Assembly: GCA_964615145.1 (NCBI GenBank)
Contig: CAZTOP010000013.1
Coordinates: 1 to 64,000 of the forward strand
Direction of reading: 5' to 3'
From: CAIVPM01 sp964615145
Lineage (GTDB): Bacteria; Bacteroidota; Bacteroidia; Chitinophagales; Chitinophagaceae
Length of the DNA: 64,000 nt
The translations under genes and the position numbers were made by a program. This document shows, piece by piece, positions 10,201 through 18,746 of this stretch. Numbering within the stretch: the stretch's first letter is position 1; each line of letters starts with the position of its first letter. The notes under the pieces are model-generated. The model had not been told where the DNA came from, did not search any database, and was given only the letters and a program-made list of their open reading frames with translations.

Positions 10201-10777
10201 GCTCTGGTGCTCCAACAATATCAGCTCTATTAATTTCACTTAGTTCTTCAAATCTATCTTGCAATTTTTCAGCATAACGTTTCAATGTCATACCATCATA
10301 GTCGCCACTAATATTTACATACATAATAGGCATTTCGCTAAAAGCAAATTCCATTACGTTAGGTTGTGCAGTTAAATCGTTAGGCAAATCTGTAGCTGCT
10401 TTATCCACAGCATCCTTAACTTTTTGTTTAGCTACATCTGTTTTAACATCTGTGTCAAACTCTACAACCACAGCACTAAAATCTTGTTGGCTAGTAGATT
10501 GAATTTTTTTAACCTTAGCACCTGTAATGCCTTTCAATTGTTTTTCAATAGGACGTGTAACCAGGTTTTCAATATCTTTTGCACTATTACCTACATAAAC
10601 AGTTTGCACATAAATTGTTGGTACAACGATATCTGGAAACTGCTCTTTAGGCATTGTATTGAACTTATAAATGCCATAAAGCGACACTAGAATAGTCATT
10701 ATATACACAGCAGTTCTGTTATCAACAGCCCAACTGGTAAGCTTAAACTCTTTTATTTTATCTAATACTTTTTTCAT
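7235..10777 (-). CDS. RND efflux transporter permease
   Basis: Inner-membrane proton-driven pump of the hydrophobe/amphiphile RND family, forming a tripartite complex with the adaptor and TolC-like proteins encoded just upstream. I start at ATG 10777 (MKKVLDKIKEF) rather than 11 codons earlier. The proton-relay helix GLGIIVDDAIVVIENTHR lies near residue 420. Porter domains follow TM1 and the middle helix block. The length of 1180 aa exceeds the usual 1020-1060 aa: two extra hydrophobic helices sit between the central TM6-like helix and the second porter half (about residues 530-590), and another hydrophobic helix is at the C-terminus. Substrate unknown. Confidence 0.9.
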   Translation of the reverse strand: MKKVLDKIKEFKLTSWAVDNRTAVYIMTILVSLYGIYKFNTMPKEQFPDIVVPTIYVQTVYVGNSAKDIENLVTRPIEKQLKGITGAKVKKIQSTSQQDFSAVVVEFDTDVKTDVAKQKVKDAVDKAATDLPNDLTAQPNVMEFAFSEMPIMYVNISGDYDGMTLKRYAEKLQDRFEELSEINRADIVGAPEREIQINVDPFKMQAAKLSFTDISNAINYENRNVSGGLVDVGDMKRNIRVKGQFVTAYDMQNIIVKNLTGGAVYLKDIAQIIDTVKQTESFARLDGKNVVTLNIVKRAGENLIDGADKIKNIVNEMQLSGQLPPKEKLKVVYTGDLSVKTAASFKDLVNTIIIGFILVLLVLMFFMGVTNAFFVALSVPLSVFVAFMFLPVADGIIGTSVTLNFIVLFALLFGLGIIVDDAIVVIENTHRIYNNGRVKIVKAAKEAAGEVFIPVLAGTATTLAPFFPLLMWKGLIGKFMIYLPTMLILTLAASLIVAFIINPVFAVDFMKPEGREYETPKKDIFKKWWFWTFLGFGILFNLAKWHGFGNFLIFMDLLVILNVYVLRGVIHLFQEKLLPNLMNRYEKLLRWILVGTRPAWFFASLFVLFIISIIGVVLRNNPKTFFPSGDPSFIYVYLKMPIGTSTATTDSVTKILEGKVYKVLDKELPAKGGIVESIIANVAISANNPRDNNRSTQSNLGRIQVSFIETEKRDGKLTQPFLDEIRKQTQGIVAGAEVTVEKEAGGPPTDPPVNIEIAGDDFEAISKLSTQFLNYYDTNRIYGIEKLKADIDLVNPEITINVDREKAMKEGLFSSQIGMEIRNAVFGKEASKLKDGEDEYKIQIRYSDLQRNNITDLMNMRITFRDFATMQIKQVPLNAVATVDYTNTSGGVKRKNLKRTIQLQSNVLDPSFTGPVNIELAKKIEIFKTLVKVPADVTIRQGGEGEQQAETMTFLRNAMITAMLIIFLILVLQFNGMSKPFIVMTEIFFSIIGVFLGYAITGKTMAFIMLGVGIVGLAGIVIKNGILLIEFTDELRGRGMKTREAAIQAGKTRIIPVLLTALATMLGLFPLAVGLNIDFGKMFSELNPHFFLGGDSVVFWGPLSWTIIYGLIFSFFLTLLMVPGMYLLSERLRRPMTKFYGTKFIAIFGFLGPLFFVFAGIMYFIKALQGKKVWMGQPKK

Positions 10778-10863
10778 ATAATTTTTCTTTTTCACGTAAG
10801 TATGCAACAAATTTTACGATAGCAATGTTGCATAATTTGTTATCGTTGGTTGGAGGTGTGCAA

Positions 10864-12027
10864 CTATTTTGAATCAATTTTCAACAATTGTCCTTCATAA
10901 ATGTTTTGGAAGCCTTCTGTAATTAATTTGTCGCCAGCAGCAAGCCCACTTTTAATTTCAATTAATGAACTATTTACTTCACCAACAATAATTTGTTTTT
11001 TACGTGCAACCATTTTTGCTCCTTCTTGCACAGCAACATAAACGTACTTTCCCTTATCATCTGTTTGTACAGTATTTACTGGTATTGCTATTGCGTTGGT
11101 AACACTATAATCTTCTATTTTTACTTGTGCATTTTGATTAGGGCGTGCTAAACCATCGTGTGGCAATTTTGCCTCAGCAGTAAAACTTCTATTGTTGGCA
11201 TTAATTGTTCTACTCAAAAATGATAAACTTGTTGTATAGGTTTTATTAATGTCATTTAATATGACTGTTAGCTTAGAGCCTGCTTTAACTTTTGAAGCAT
11301 AGTTTTCTGGCACTTCAGTCACAACTTTCAATGATGAAGTATTTACTATTTTTATTTGAGCTCCTGCTGCACTCATCCCAGTAAACATTTCACCAACCCT
11401 GACATTTAATTCATCCACAACCCCATCAACGTCAGCAAATACGCTAGTTGCAGACATTTGTTCTTGTGCAGTTTTAACATTTTCATTACCAGCAGCCAAT
11501 TGTTTTTCTAATGTTTCAACTTGAGTTTTTGCACTAATAACTTGTACTTCGGTACCAATGCCTTGTTTCCACAAATTGCTTTGTCGGTTGTATAAATCTT
11601 TAGCCAGAGCTAATTGTGTTTTTATAGTTTCTAAACTTTGTTTAGCTGCTACAATACTTTGCTTTATTACTGCATCGTCCAATTTCAAAAGCAATTGTCC
11701 TTTGCTAACCTGCTGACCTTTTACAATAAAAATTTGTTTTACTTGACCACCACCTAAACGAGGTGACACATAAGAAATATTTTCAGCATCAACCTTTCCT
11801 TGTAGCTCAATGAAATGCTTAAAATCAGCAGTGGCAAGGGTTGTAACACCAATTAACTTTGCTACATCTTCTTTTTTTGATGTGTCCAATTTTGTTATTT
11901 CTTCCTCCAATGTTTTAATTTCAGTCTTTAGTTTTTCAAGCTTGGCTTTTTTTTCAGCTAAAGATCCCTTATTACCACAAGCTACAACTAAAGTAACAAA
12001 AGCAGTAAGTGTTAGTATTTTTTTCAT
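10864..12027 (-). CDS. RND efflux periplasmic adaptor (membrane fusion) lipoprotein
   Basis: Periplasmic adaptor linking the RND pump to the outer-membrane channel. A lipoprotein signal ends at VVACGN (Cys17), so it is probably membrane-anchored by lipid. A short coiled coil rich in Lys and Glu (about 22-55) precedes the lipoyl half-motif (VKGQQVSKGQLLLKLDD) and a long alpha hairpin. The second lipoyl half, the beta-barrel and the membrane-proximal domain with SGLAAGDKLITEGFQNIYEGQ follow. It sits 86 bp before the RND gene and 56 bp after the TolC-like gene, in one operon. Confidence 0.9.
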   Translation of the reverse strand: MKKILTLTAFVTLVVACGNKGSLAEKKAKLEKLKTEIKTLEEEITKLDTSKKEDVAKLIGVTTLATADFKHFIELQGKVDAENISYVSPRLGGGQVKQIFIVKGQQVSKGQLLLKLDDAVIKQSIVAAKQSLETIKTQLALAKDLYNRQSNLWKQGIGTEVQVISAKTQVETLEKQLAAGNENVKTAQEQMSATSVFADVDGVVDELNVRVGEMFTGMSAAGAQIKIVNTSSLKVVTEVPENYASKVKAGSKLTVILNDINKTYTTSLSFLSRTINANNRSFTAEAKLPHDGLARPNQNAQVKIEDYSVTNAIAIPVNTVQTDDKGKYVYVAVQEGAKMVARKKQIIVGEVNSSLIEIKSGLAAGDKLITEGFQNIYEGQLLKIDSK

Positions 12028-12083
12028 TTTATTTATTTTGATTAATTATGATTGATTATTTTTTTTATGCATCAAAACAACGA

Positions 12084-13427
12084 TTACAATTTCCCAATTG
12101 CTTTTAAGTAATCTACTTTAGCAATTATTGCATCATATAAGGCAGATATATAGTTTGTTTGTGATGTTTTTAGTTCAGTTTGTGCATTGGTAATTTCCGT
12201 ATTAGAACCTACCCCAATCTCAAATTTCTTTTTTGTTTGTTCATATACTTTTTCTGCTAGTTGCATATTGCGTTTTTGGACTTCGATAGTTTCAATAGCC
12301 GACTTAAATTTTAGCTTTGCCTGAGCTGTTTCTGCATCAATATTTAACTTGATATTGCTAATATTATTCTCTACTTGTTGTAATTCAATTTTTGACTGTT
12401 TTACTTTCGCATCTTTACCAAAACCACTGAATATAGGTGCTGCAATATTTAATCCAACATATGAGGTAGTGAACCAGTCTCCTTTTTCAAAAAAAGTATA
12501 TTTGTTTCTTTGAGCTTGTTTGGCATAAGAACCAGTAAGAGATATTGTTGGCAAATAACTTAATTTATATCTTTTGATATTATACTCGTTTAACTGTTTT
12601 ATTGTTTGTAAGTATTGAAAATCCTTTCTATCTGAATAAATTGCGGAATCTACTAAAATCACAGACTTAATCTCATCATCAGTTATTTTATCTGTTAATA
12701 TTAAAGTGTCTTTTGACGGAATTCCTATCAAAGTTTTTAATGCCAAATAGCCAACTTCTATTGCATTATTTGCTTTTTCTTTTTCCGTTTTTAAATTATT
12801 AACAGTAACATCAAGTTTATCAACTTCTAGCTTTTCTGCAAAACCATTTTTATAGATTTCAGCAACATCGTGTTGAAGCTTTTGTGCCCTTTCAATATTT
12901 GCATCAAGCAATTCAATTTGTGATTTACTTACAACAAGTTGATAGTATATTTTATTTACATTAACTTTAATAGCTTCTTCTGTCAATTCGTATTCTCTTT
13001 GCTTCCATTGCATAGATGCTTTACGAGCTTGAAGGCCAACAAACACCTGACCATCAAATAATAATTGATTGAGTTGTATGCCTGCATTAGTAGTATATTT
13101 TGTTCCAAATTGAACTGGGATGTAAGTTCCTGGAGCACCTCCAAAAATTTGACCAGGTATTAACGATGTTGGAATATCAATGTAATATGTTGTACCAACA
13201 TTTGCACTAATGTTAGGATATGCAGCTGCTGTAATTCCTCTGTTTGTTTGCTCTTGAATTTTGATATTTAATAATGCATTTTTCACTTGTACATTATTTT
13301 TTTTAGCATAGTCAACAGCTTGCTGCAACGATAATTTATGTTGAGTTGCAGATTGACCAATTGCCTTATAAAATACCAATGACAGCAACAACACTATTGC
13401 CGATTTTAGTAGTTTCATTAATTCCAT
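12084..13427 (-). CDS. TolC-family outer-membrane efflux channel
   Basis: Outer-membrane channel of the tripartite efflux system. I chose ATG 13427 (MELMKLLKS), just past the stop of the TetR gene; a longer start would overlap the regulator. A signal peptide ends around KAIGQS. The pattern LSLQQAVDYAKKNNVQVKNA and the paired long helices of the OEP domain fill the two halves (about 35-235 and 250-445), closing in the usual helical end. Gene order TetR, channel, adaptor, pump is typical for Bacteroidota efflux operons. Confidence 0.9.
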   Translation of the reverse strand: MELMKLLKSAIVLLLSLVFYKAIGQSATQHKLSLQQAVDYAKKNNVQVKNALLNIKIQEQTNRGITAAAYPNISANVGTTYYIDIPTSLIPGQIFGGAPGTYIPVQFGTKYTTNAGIQLNQLLFDGQVFVGLQARKASMQWKQREYELTEEAIKVNVNKIYYQLVVSKSQIELLDANIERAQKLQHDVAEIYKNGFAEKLEVDKLDVTVNNLKTEKEKANNAIEVGYLALKTLIGIPSKDTLILTDKITDDEIKSVILVDSAIYSDRKDFQYLQTIKQLNEYNIKRYKLSYLPTISLTGSYAKQAQRNKYTFFEKGDWFTTSYVGLNIAAPIFSGFGKDAKVKQSKIELQQVENNISNIKLNIDAETAQAKLKFKSAIETIEVQKRNMQLAEKVYEQTKKKFEIGVGSNTEITNAQTELKTSQTNYISALYDAIIAKVDYLKAIGKL

Positions 13428-13431
13428 AAAT

Positions 13432-14046
13432 TTATTTTTGAGTTTTTGGTTCTTTGTATTTTTCAATTAATTTATAACCTTTAGCATTAACTAGTCCGTA
13501 TAAAAAAAGTTCTAAAACCTCTTTAAATACTGCACTCAGTTGAAATTTTTGAGGAGGAAATACTTCGGGGTCGAATAATAGCCACATAGATGACATCCTA
13601 AATCTTGAAACAATTTCAATGTCTAATTCCGGTCTGTAATAACCTTCTTCAATGCCCCTCTTTAAATTCGCAGCTACCATTTGAACTAAATTTTGGTGCA
13701 TATGTGTCTGAAATTTTTCAAAAGTTTTGAAATGAAATTTTTTCATATCAAAAATTACAATTGGATTCAAGTTTCTAAAGTCTTCCTCCATATTGTGCAT
13801 TAGATTAAAAATTTCATCAACTGCATTTTTTGATTTAGATGCACAATTCATACACTCCTGATAATTGCACTCAAATTCAGCCATCATCACAGCATCTACT
13901 AAAGCATCTTTATCTGCAAAAAACTGGTAAATTGTTTTTTTGCTAATACCAAGGTTTTGAGCTATTTCATCTAATGTTACAGCTCTAATTCCAAAGCGTC
14001 TAAAAAGTTCGCCTGATTTAAGTAATATACGTTCGTTTGTCTCCAT
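13432..14046 (-). CDS. TetR/AcrR-family regulator of the efflux operon
   Basis: DNA-binding repressor, first gene of the efflux operon, so probably autoregulatory. From ATG 14046 (METNERILLKSG) the N-terminal helix-turn-helix reads GIRAVTLDEIAQNLGISKKTIYQFFADKDALV (about 18-50), a clear TetR signature. The C-terminal ligand-binding part is helical and unassigned. The 204-aa length suits the family. The stop is 5 bp before the TolC-like start, implying translational closeness. Confidence 0.88.
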   Translation of the reverse strand: METNERILLKSGELFRRFGIRAVTLDEIAQNLGISKKTIYQFFADKDALVDAVMMAEFECNYQECMNCASKSKNAVDEIFNLMHNMEEDFRNLNPIVIFDMKKFHFKTFEKFQTHMHQNLVQMVAANLKRGIEEGYYRPELDIEIVSRFRMSSMWLLFDPEVFPPQKFQLSAVFKEVLELFLYGLVNAKGYKLIEKYKEPKTQK

Positions 14047-14194
14047 CTTTTTTATCGGATGCGAAACTATGGGAACTTTTAATTCTACCAAAGTTTCCAA
14101 AGTATTTTTTTGATAAACGGCAAAAAATATTTTAAGCAAAAAATTTCTCTTACATTGAGTGAAAGACTTTTACTTTATAAAAAATTAGTGAATT

Positions 14195-14821
14195 ATGAAT
14201 ATGAGATACAGAGTATATGGCAGACGATTGTTGAAATATTTTTTGCAAGGATTGGTGGTTCTTGCTCCCATTGGTATAACGGTTTGGGCAATTTTAGGTT
14301 TATTTAATTGGATTGATGGAATTTTACCAAGCATTTTACACAGCATTTTTCCAGATTGGATAAAGCAAGATATAAATGGAAAAATTGATAAAATCCCCGG
14401 TTTAGGATTTATTGTTGTTGTAAGTTTAGTTTTATTAGTTGGATGGCTTTCATCGTTGTTTATGGTGGGGCGATTAGTGGAACTTTTAGATAAAGTGTTA
14501 GAAAAAACACCAGGAATAAAATTCATATACTCATCTGTAAAGGATTTTTTTGAAGCTTTTGCAGGAGAAAAGAAAAGATTTGATAAGCCTGTTTTAGTAA
14601 ATATTGATGATGCAGATATTTGGAGAATTGGATTTATTACTTTAGAAAACGCTGAAGACTTTGATATGAAAGATTTTACAGTAGTTTACGTGCCACTTTC
14701 TTATGCCATTAGTGGAATAACATATATTGTCCCATCACACAAAATCAAACCTTTACATAATATGTCTGCTTCGGATGCAATGAAATTTGCAGTAAGCGGT
14801 GGTATTGTAAATGTTGATTAG
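14195..14821 (+). CDS. DUF502 membrane protein
   Basis: Conserved two-helix inner-membrane protein of the DUF502 family; biochemical function unknown. Seen: RLLKYFLQGLVVLAPIGITVWAI as TM1, LGFIVVVSLVLLVGWLSSL as TM2, then the family's cytosolic part with TPGIKFIYSSVKDFFEAF and the GTPS-like end replaced by ISGITYIVP. The 208-aa length is normal. It is divergent from the TetR-led efflux operon. Confidence 0.85.
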   Translation: MNMRYRVYGRRLLKYFLQGLVVLAPIGITVWAILGLFNWIDGILPSILHSIFPDWIKQDINGKIDKIPGLGFIVVVSLVLLVGWLSSLFMVGRLVELLDKVLEKTPGIKFIYSSVKDFFEAFAGEKKRFDKPVLVNIDDADIWRIGFITLENAEDFDMKDFTVVYVPLSYAISGITYIVPSHKIKPLHNMSASDAMKFAVSGGIVNVD

Positions 14822-14913
14822 TGGCTTGAAATACATAAAAAACAATATAATTTGTCAGTAAAAAAAGTATTAAATTTTATTTCATTTACTTTGCTGACTT
14901 AGCAAGTAAAAAG

Positions 14914-15981
14914 ATGAAGAAACACAATTTCAATTCAGGACCATCTGTATTACCACAAGAAGTATTAGAGCAAGCATCCCAATCAATATTAAACTTCAAT
15001 GGAATTGGTTTATCTATTCTTGAAATTGGACATAGAAGCACCTGGTTTGTAGAGGTTATTGAAGAAGCAAAAACACTTGTAAAAGAGTTAATGAAAATTG
15101 GTGATGATTATGATGTATTGTTTTTACAAGGTGGTGCCACTACTCAATTTATGCAAATTCCAATGAATTTACTAGATGCAAATGATACAGCTTCTTATTG
15201 TGATGATGGTGTTTGGGGAAGTAAAGCAGCGAAAGAAGCAGCATTATTTGGGAATGTACACATTGCAGCATCATCAAAAGATAAAAAATATACATACATT
15301 AATAAATATTTTGAAGTTCCTGATAAGTCAAAATATTTACATATTACCACAAATAACACTGTTGAAGGAACACAATGGCAAAGTTTTCCTGATGTGAATA
15401 CGCCATTAATTGGTGATATGAGTAGCGATATTTTTAGTAGAGAAATTGCATTTGACCAATTTGATTTAATTTATGCTGGAGCTCAAAAAAACATGGGAGC
15501 TGCTGGTGTAAATTTAGTTGTAGTAAAAAAAGATATTTTAGGAAAAACTAACAGAAAAATACCCACAATACTTGACTATAAAAACCATATTGAAGCAGGT
15601 TCTTTATTAAATACACCTCCAGTATTTGCCATATACGTTGCATTATTAACCCTACGTTGGATTAAAAAGGAAGGCGGTTTAAAAGAAATGGAAAAACGTA
15701 GTTTGCAGAAAGCTAATTTACTATACTCAACTATTGACTCTTTACCGATTTTTAATTGTCCAATAGCAAAGGATGATAGAAGTAATATGAACGCTGTTTT
15801 TTTCATAGAAAATGAAAATTTGCAGAACGAATTTCTAGATTTATGCAAAGCAAATGGAATGATTGGTGTTAAAGGCTATAGAACAGTTGGTGGCATAAGA
15901 GTGAGTATGTATAATGCTTTGGAACTATCAAGCGTGCAAGCATTTTGTAATTTAATGAAAGAATTTGCAAGCAAAAATTAA
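14914..15981 (+). CDS. serC: phosphoserine aminotransferase
   Basis: PLP enzyme making 3-phosphoserine from 3-phosphohydroxypyruvate, and the matching step in pyridoxal phosphate synthesis. The family opening HNFNSGPSVLP is present, followed by EIGHRS, LFLQGGATTQF near residue 70, GDMSSDIFSR near 170 and the PLP lysine in YAGAQKNMG near 190. The 355-aa length is standard. Unlike many Bacteroidota loci, serA is not beside it, although the DUF1015 gene that usually accompanies the pair is. Confidence 0.93.
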   Translation: MKKHNFNSGPSVLPQEVLEQASQSILNFNGIGLSILEIGHRSTWFVEVIEEAKTLVKELMKIGDDYDVLFLQGGATTQFMQIPMNLLDANDTASYCDDGVWGSKAAKEAALFGNVHIAASSKDKKYTYINKYFEVPDKSKYLHITTNNTVEGTQWQSFPDVNTPLIGDMSSDIFSREIAFDQFDLIYAGAQKNMGAAGVNLVVVKKDILGKTNRKIPTILDYKNHIEAGSLLNTPPVFAIYVALLTLRWIKKEGGLKEMEKRSLQKANLLYSTIDSLPIFNCPIAKDDRSNMNAVFFIENENLQNEFLDLCKANGMIGVKGYRTVGGIRVSMYNALELSSVQAFCNLMKEFASKN

Positions 15982-16004
15982 CCAAGCCTTATCTGAATTT
16001 AACG

Positions 16005-16469
16005 ATGACTAAACTAGAATTTCTTTTAAAAAAATTAGAAACAAAAATTTGTTTACAAAATATTGTGCAAACAACTGTTTCAGCATCTTCAATTGGTTGG
16101 CATATTGAGCATACATTACTTACAATAAATAAAATAGCCGAAGCTACAAAAGCTTCAGATGCCAGTGATTATAAATGGACTTTTAAACCCATAAAATACA
16201 TTGTTTTTTTTACAGGTAAAATACCCAGAGGAAGAGCAAAAAATCCAAAAGTTGTAGACCCTGATTTTTTTAATGAAGATTCTCTAAAAATTCATATTCA
16301 AAAAACAAAAACTACAATTCTTGAGCTAATACATCTTGAGAAAGAAAAGTATTTTAAACATCCTTTTTTTGGAAATTTAAAACTGAAAGACACTATAAAA
16401 TTTTTAGAAATACATACCAACCATCACCTAAAAATAATCGAAGAAATACAAAAAGCCGCACTAAAATAA
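16005..16469 (+). CDS. DUF1569 / DinB-like protein
   Basis: Small helical protein of the DUF1569 branch of the DinB/YfiT-like four-helix fold, which often binds a metal through three His. Seen: SIGWHIEHTLLTINKI near residue 32, the KIPRGRAKNP block near 70 and EIHTNHHLKII near 140, which supply candidate ligands. It starts 23 bp after serC and precedes the DUF1015 gene, so it is probably cotranscribed. Substrate unknown. Confidence 0.75.
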   Translation: MTKLEFLLKKLETKICLQNIVQTTVSASSIGWHIEHTLLTINKIAEATKASDASDYKWTFKPIKYIVFFTGKIPRGRAKNPKVVDPDFFNEDSLKIHIQKTKTTILELIHLEKEKYFKHPFFGNLKLKDTIKFLEIHTNHHLKIIEEIQKAALK

Positions 16470-16512
16470 GTAATAATAGCAAGGATTACAGATTAAAATA
16501 GAATATAAATTT

Positions 16513-17745
16513 ATGAGTATTATAAAACCGTTTAAAGCACTAAGACCCGAAGCACAATTTGCAAAACAAGTTGCAAGCAGGCCCTACGATGTACTAAATA
16601 GTGCAGAGGCAAGAATTGAAGTTCAAGGCAATTCTCATTCTTTTTTAAACATCACCAAAAGTGAAATTTGTTTACCAGATAGTATCGATATTCATTCTCA
16701 AAAAGTTTATGATACTGCCAAAGAAAATTTAGATTTCTTTATCAGCAGAAATATTTTGTTTCAGGACAATAAAGAGTGCTATTACATTTATCAATTAATA
16801 ATGAATGGTAAAAGCCAAACAGGTTTGGTATGTGTGAGCAGTGTTGATGATTACGAAAATGATATTATAAAAAAGCACGAATTCACTCGTCCAGAAAAAG
16901 AACAAGACAGAATTAATCATATAAAAACTACAGGAGCTCAAACTGGCAATGTTTTTTTAGCATATAGAAATAACGACGAAGTAGATATACTAATTGAAAA
17001 GTGGAAAAAAAATAAAAGTCCTATTTATGATTTTATAGCCGATGATAACATTCAACATACCATTTGGGTTGTAAATGATAGCAATGTAATTGATTCAATT
17101 ACCAATTTATTCAAAACACAAATACCTTGCACATATATTGCAGATGGGCATCACAGAGCTGCAAGTGCAGCTAAAGTTCGTAAAGCTTTAGGCGAAAATA
17201 AAACAGCGGCAAGTGATTATTTTTTAACAACTCTGTTTCCATCAAATCAGCTGTATATAATGGATTACAATAGAGTTGTTACAGATTTAAATGGATTAAC
17301 AACAAATGAATTTTTAGAAAAATTGTCTAAAAAATTCATTGTTAAATTAATCGGGAAAGAAGCATATAAACCAACGGCACTGCACACTTTTGGCTTGTAT
17401 GTTGATGGTAATTGGTATAAATTAACTTCTAGAGAAAATACTTATACCAACGACCCTATTGGAATTTTAGATGTTACGATTCTACAAGAAAATATATTTA
17501 CACCGTTGCTTAATATCGTTGATCAAAGAACAGATAAAAGAGTTGATTTTGTTGGTGGAATACGCGGTTTAGAAGAGCTAGAAAAAAGGGTTAATAGTAG
17601 TGAAATGGCTGCAGCCATTAGCTTATATCCAGTTACTATTCATCAGCTTTTTGATATTGCCGATAGCGGAAATGTGATGCCTCCAAAAAGTACTTGGTTT
17701 GAACCTAAATTAAGAGATGGTTTATTAACACATTTAATTTATTAA
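16513..17745 (+). CDS. DUF1015 family protein
   Basis: Cytosolic conserved protein, commonly next to serA/serC in Bacteroidota but without a proven reaction. Family motifs are clear: IIKPFKALRPEAQFAKQVASRPYDV at the start, HEFTRPEKEQDRINHIKTTGAQTGNVFLAY near 115-145, YIADGHHRAASA near 213, and VDFVGG near the end. The length of 410 aa is normal. It is 6 bp upstream of the TPR gene. Confidence 0.87.
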   Translation: MSIIKPFKALRPEAQFAKQVASRPYDVLNSAEARIEVQGNSHSFLNITKSEICLPDSIDIHSQKVYDTAKENLDFFISRNILFQDNKECYYIYQLIMNGKSQTGLVCVSSVDDYENDIIKKHEFTRPEKEQDRINHIKTTGAQTGNVFLAYRNNDEVDILIEKWKKNKSPIYDFIADDNIQHTIWVVNDSNVIDSITNLFKTQIPCTYIADGHHRAASAAKVRKALGENKTAASDYFLTTLFPSNQLYIMDYNRVVTDLNGLTTNEFLEKLSKKFIVKLIGKEAYKPTALHTFGLYVDGNWYKLTSRENTYTNDPIGILDVTILQENIFTPLLNIVDQRTDKRVDFVGGIRGLEELEKRVNSSEMAAAISLYPVTIHQLFDIADSGNVMPPKSTWFEPKLRDGLLTHLIY

Positions 17746-17750
17746 TTTAT

Positions 17751-18746
17751 ATGAAACATTTATTAATTTGTTTTTGTACTTTACTTGTAAGCAGCAATTT
17801 AATTGCACAACCTCTATCAGATTTACATAAAACAGCTAAAAGTTTGCTAGCAGAAGGTGATTATGAAAATGCCACTCTTGTATTTAACAAGTTATTAAAT
17901 AATGAACCCAACAATAAACTTGCTCAACAAGATTTTGCATACCTATGTTATCTCAAAAGAGATTTTGCAAAAAGTATAGAATTATCAAAAAAATTTACGC
18001 AAGATTCAACTGTACAAGAACAAGATTACCAGCTATTAGGAATGAACTACAAGTCTATTGCTTTGTACAAAGAATGTGATAAAATGTATAAAGAAGCTCT
18101 CATAAAATTCCCAAATAGCGGTGTTATTTATGGTGAGATGGCGGAGCTGAATAATCTTGAAAAAAAGAATAATGATGCCATAAAAAATTTAGAAAAAGGA
18201 ATTGAAGTAGACCCCAATTACCCTAATAATTATTATAATGCGGCCATCTATTACAGCAAAAACAAAGAGTTGTTTTGGACTATTATTTACGGAGAAATTT
18301 TTATTAATCTTGAAAGCTACACAACCAGAACTGCCGAAATGAAAGATATTGTTTTAGATGCCTATAAAAAATTACTTTATTTAGGAGATGCTGGTGCCAG
18401 CTCAAAAAACGAATTTGAAAAATATGTATTAAAAACTTTAGGCAATAGTACCGAAAGCCTCACTGCTGCTTATCTTACAGCCATCAGAACAAAGTTTGTT
18501 TTAAGTTGGTTCTATGAAAAACATAACGAAAAATTTCCTTTTCGTTTATTTGACCAACAGAGATACTTAATAAGAGAGGGTATGTTTGATGCCTATAATC
18601 AATGGTTATTTGGAGTATCTATTAACCCAATAGAATATAAAAAATGGGCAGACAACCATACTACAGAAACAGCGAATTTTAAACAATTTCAAGAAGGCCG
18701 TGTTTTTAAGTTAATAACTGGACAGTATTATAGAACCAAGTTATAG
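17751..18746 (+). CDS. secreted TPR-repeat protein
   Basis: An N-terminal signal peptide (about 1-19, ending near IAQ) is followed by TPR-type helix pairs from about 22 to 170, for example LLAEGDYENATLVFNKLLNNEPNN and NDAIKNLEKGIEVDPNYPNNYYNAAIYY. The C-terminal 150 residues are not recognised. It is the last gene of the serC-led run and ends 6 bp inside the convergent TolC-like gene. Probably periplasmic; function unknown. Confidence 0.7.
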   Translation: MKHLLICFCTLLVSSNLIAQPLSDLHKTAKSLLAEGDYENATLVFNKLLNNEPNNKLAQQDFAYLCYLKRDFAKSIELSKKFTQDSTVQEQDYQLLGMNYKSIALYKECDKMYKEALIKFPNSGVIYGEMAELNNLEKKNNDAIKNLEKGIEVDPNYPNNYYNAAIYYSKNKELFWTIIYGEIFINLESYTTRTAEMKDIVLDAYKKLLYLGDAGASSKNEFEKYVLKTLGNSTESLTAAYLTAIRTKFVLSWFYEKHNEKFPFRLFDQQRYLIREGMFDAYNQWLFGVSINPIEYKKWADNHTTETANFKQFQEGRVFKLITGQYYRTKL

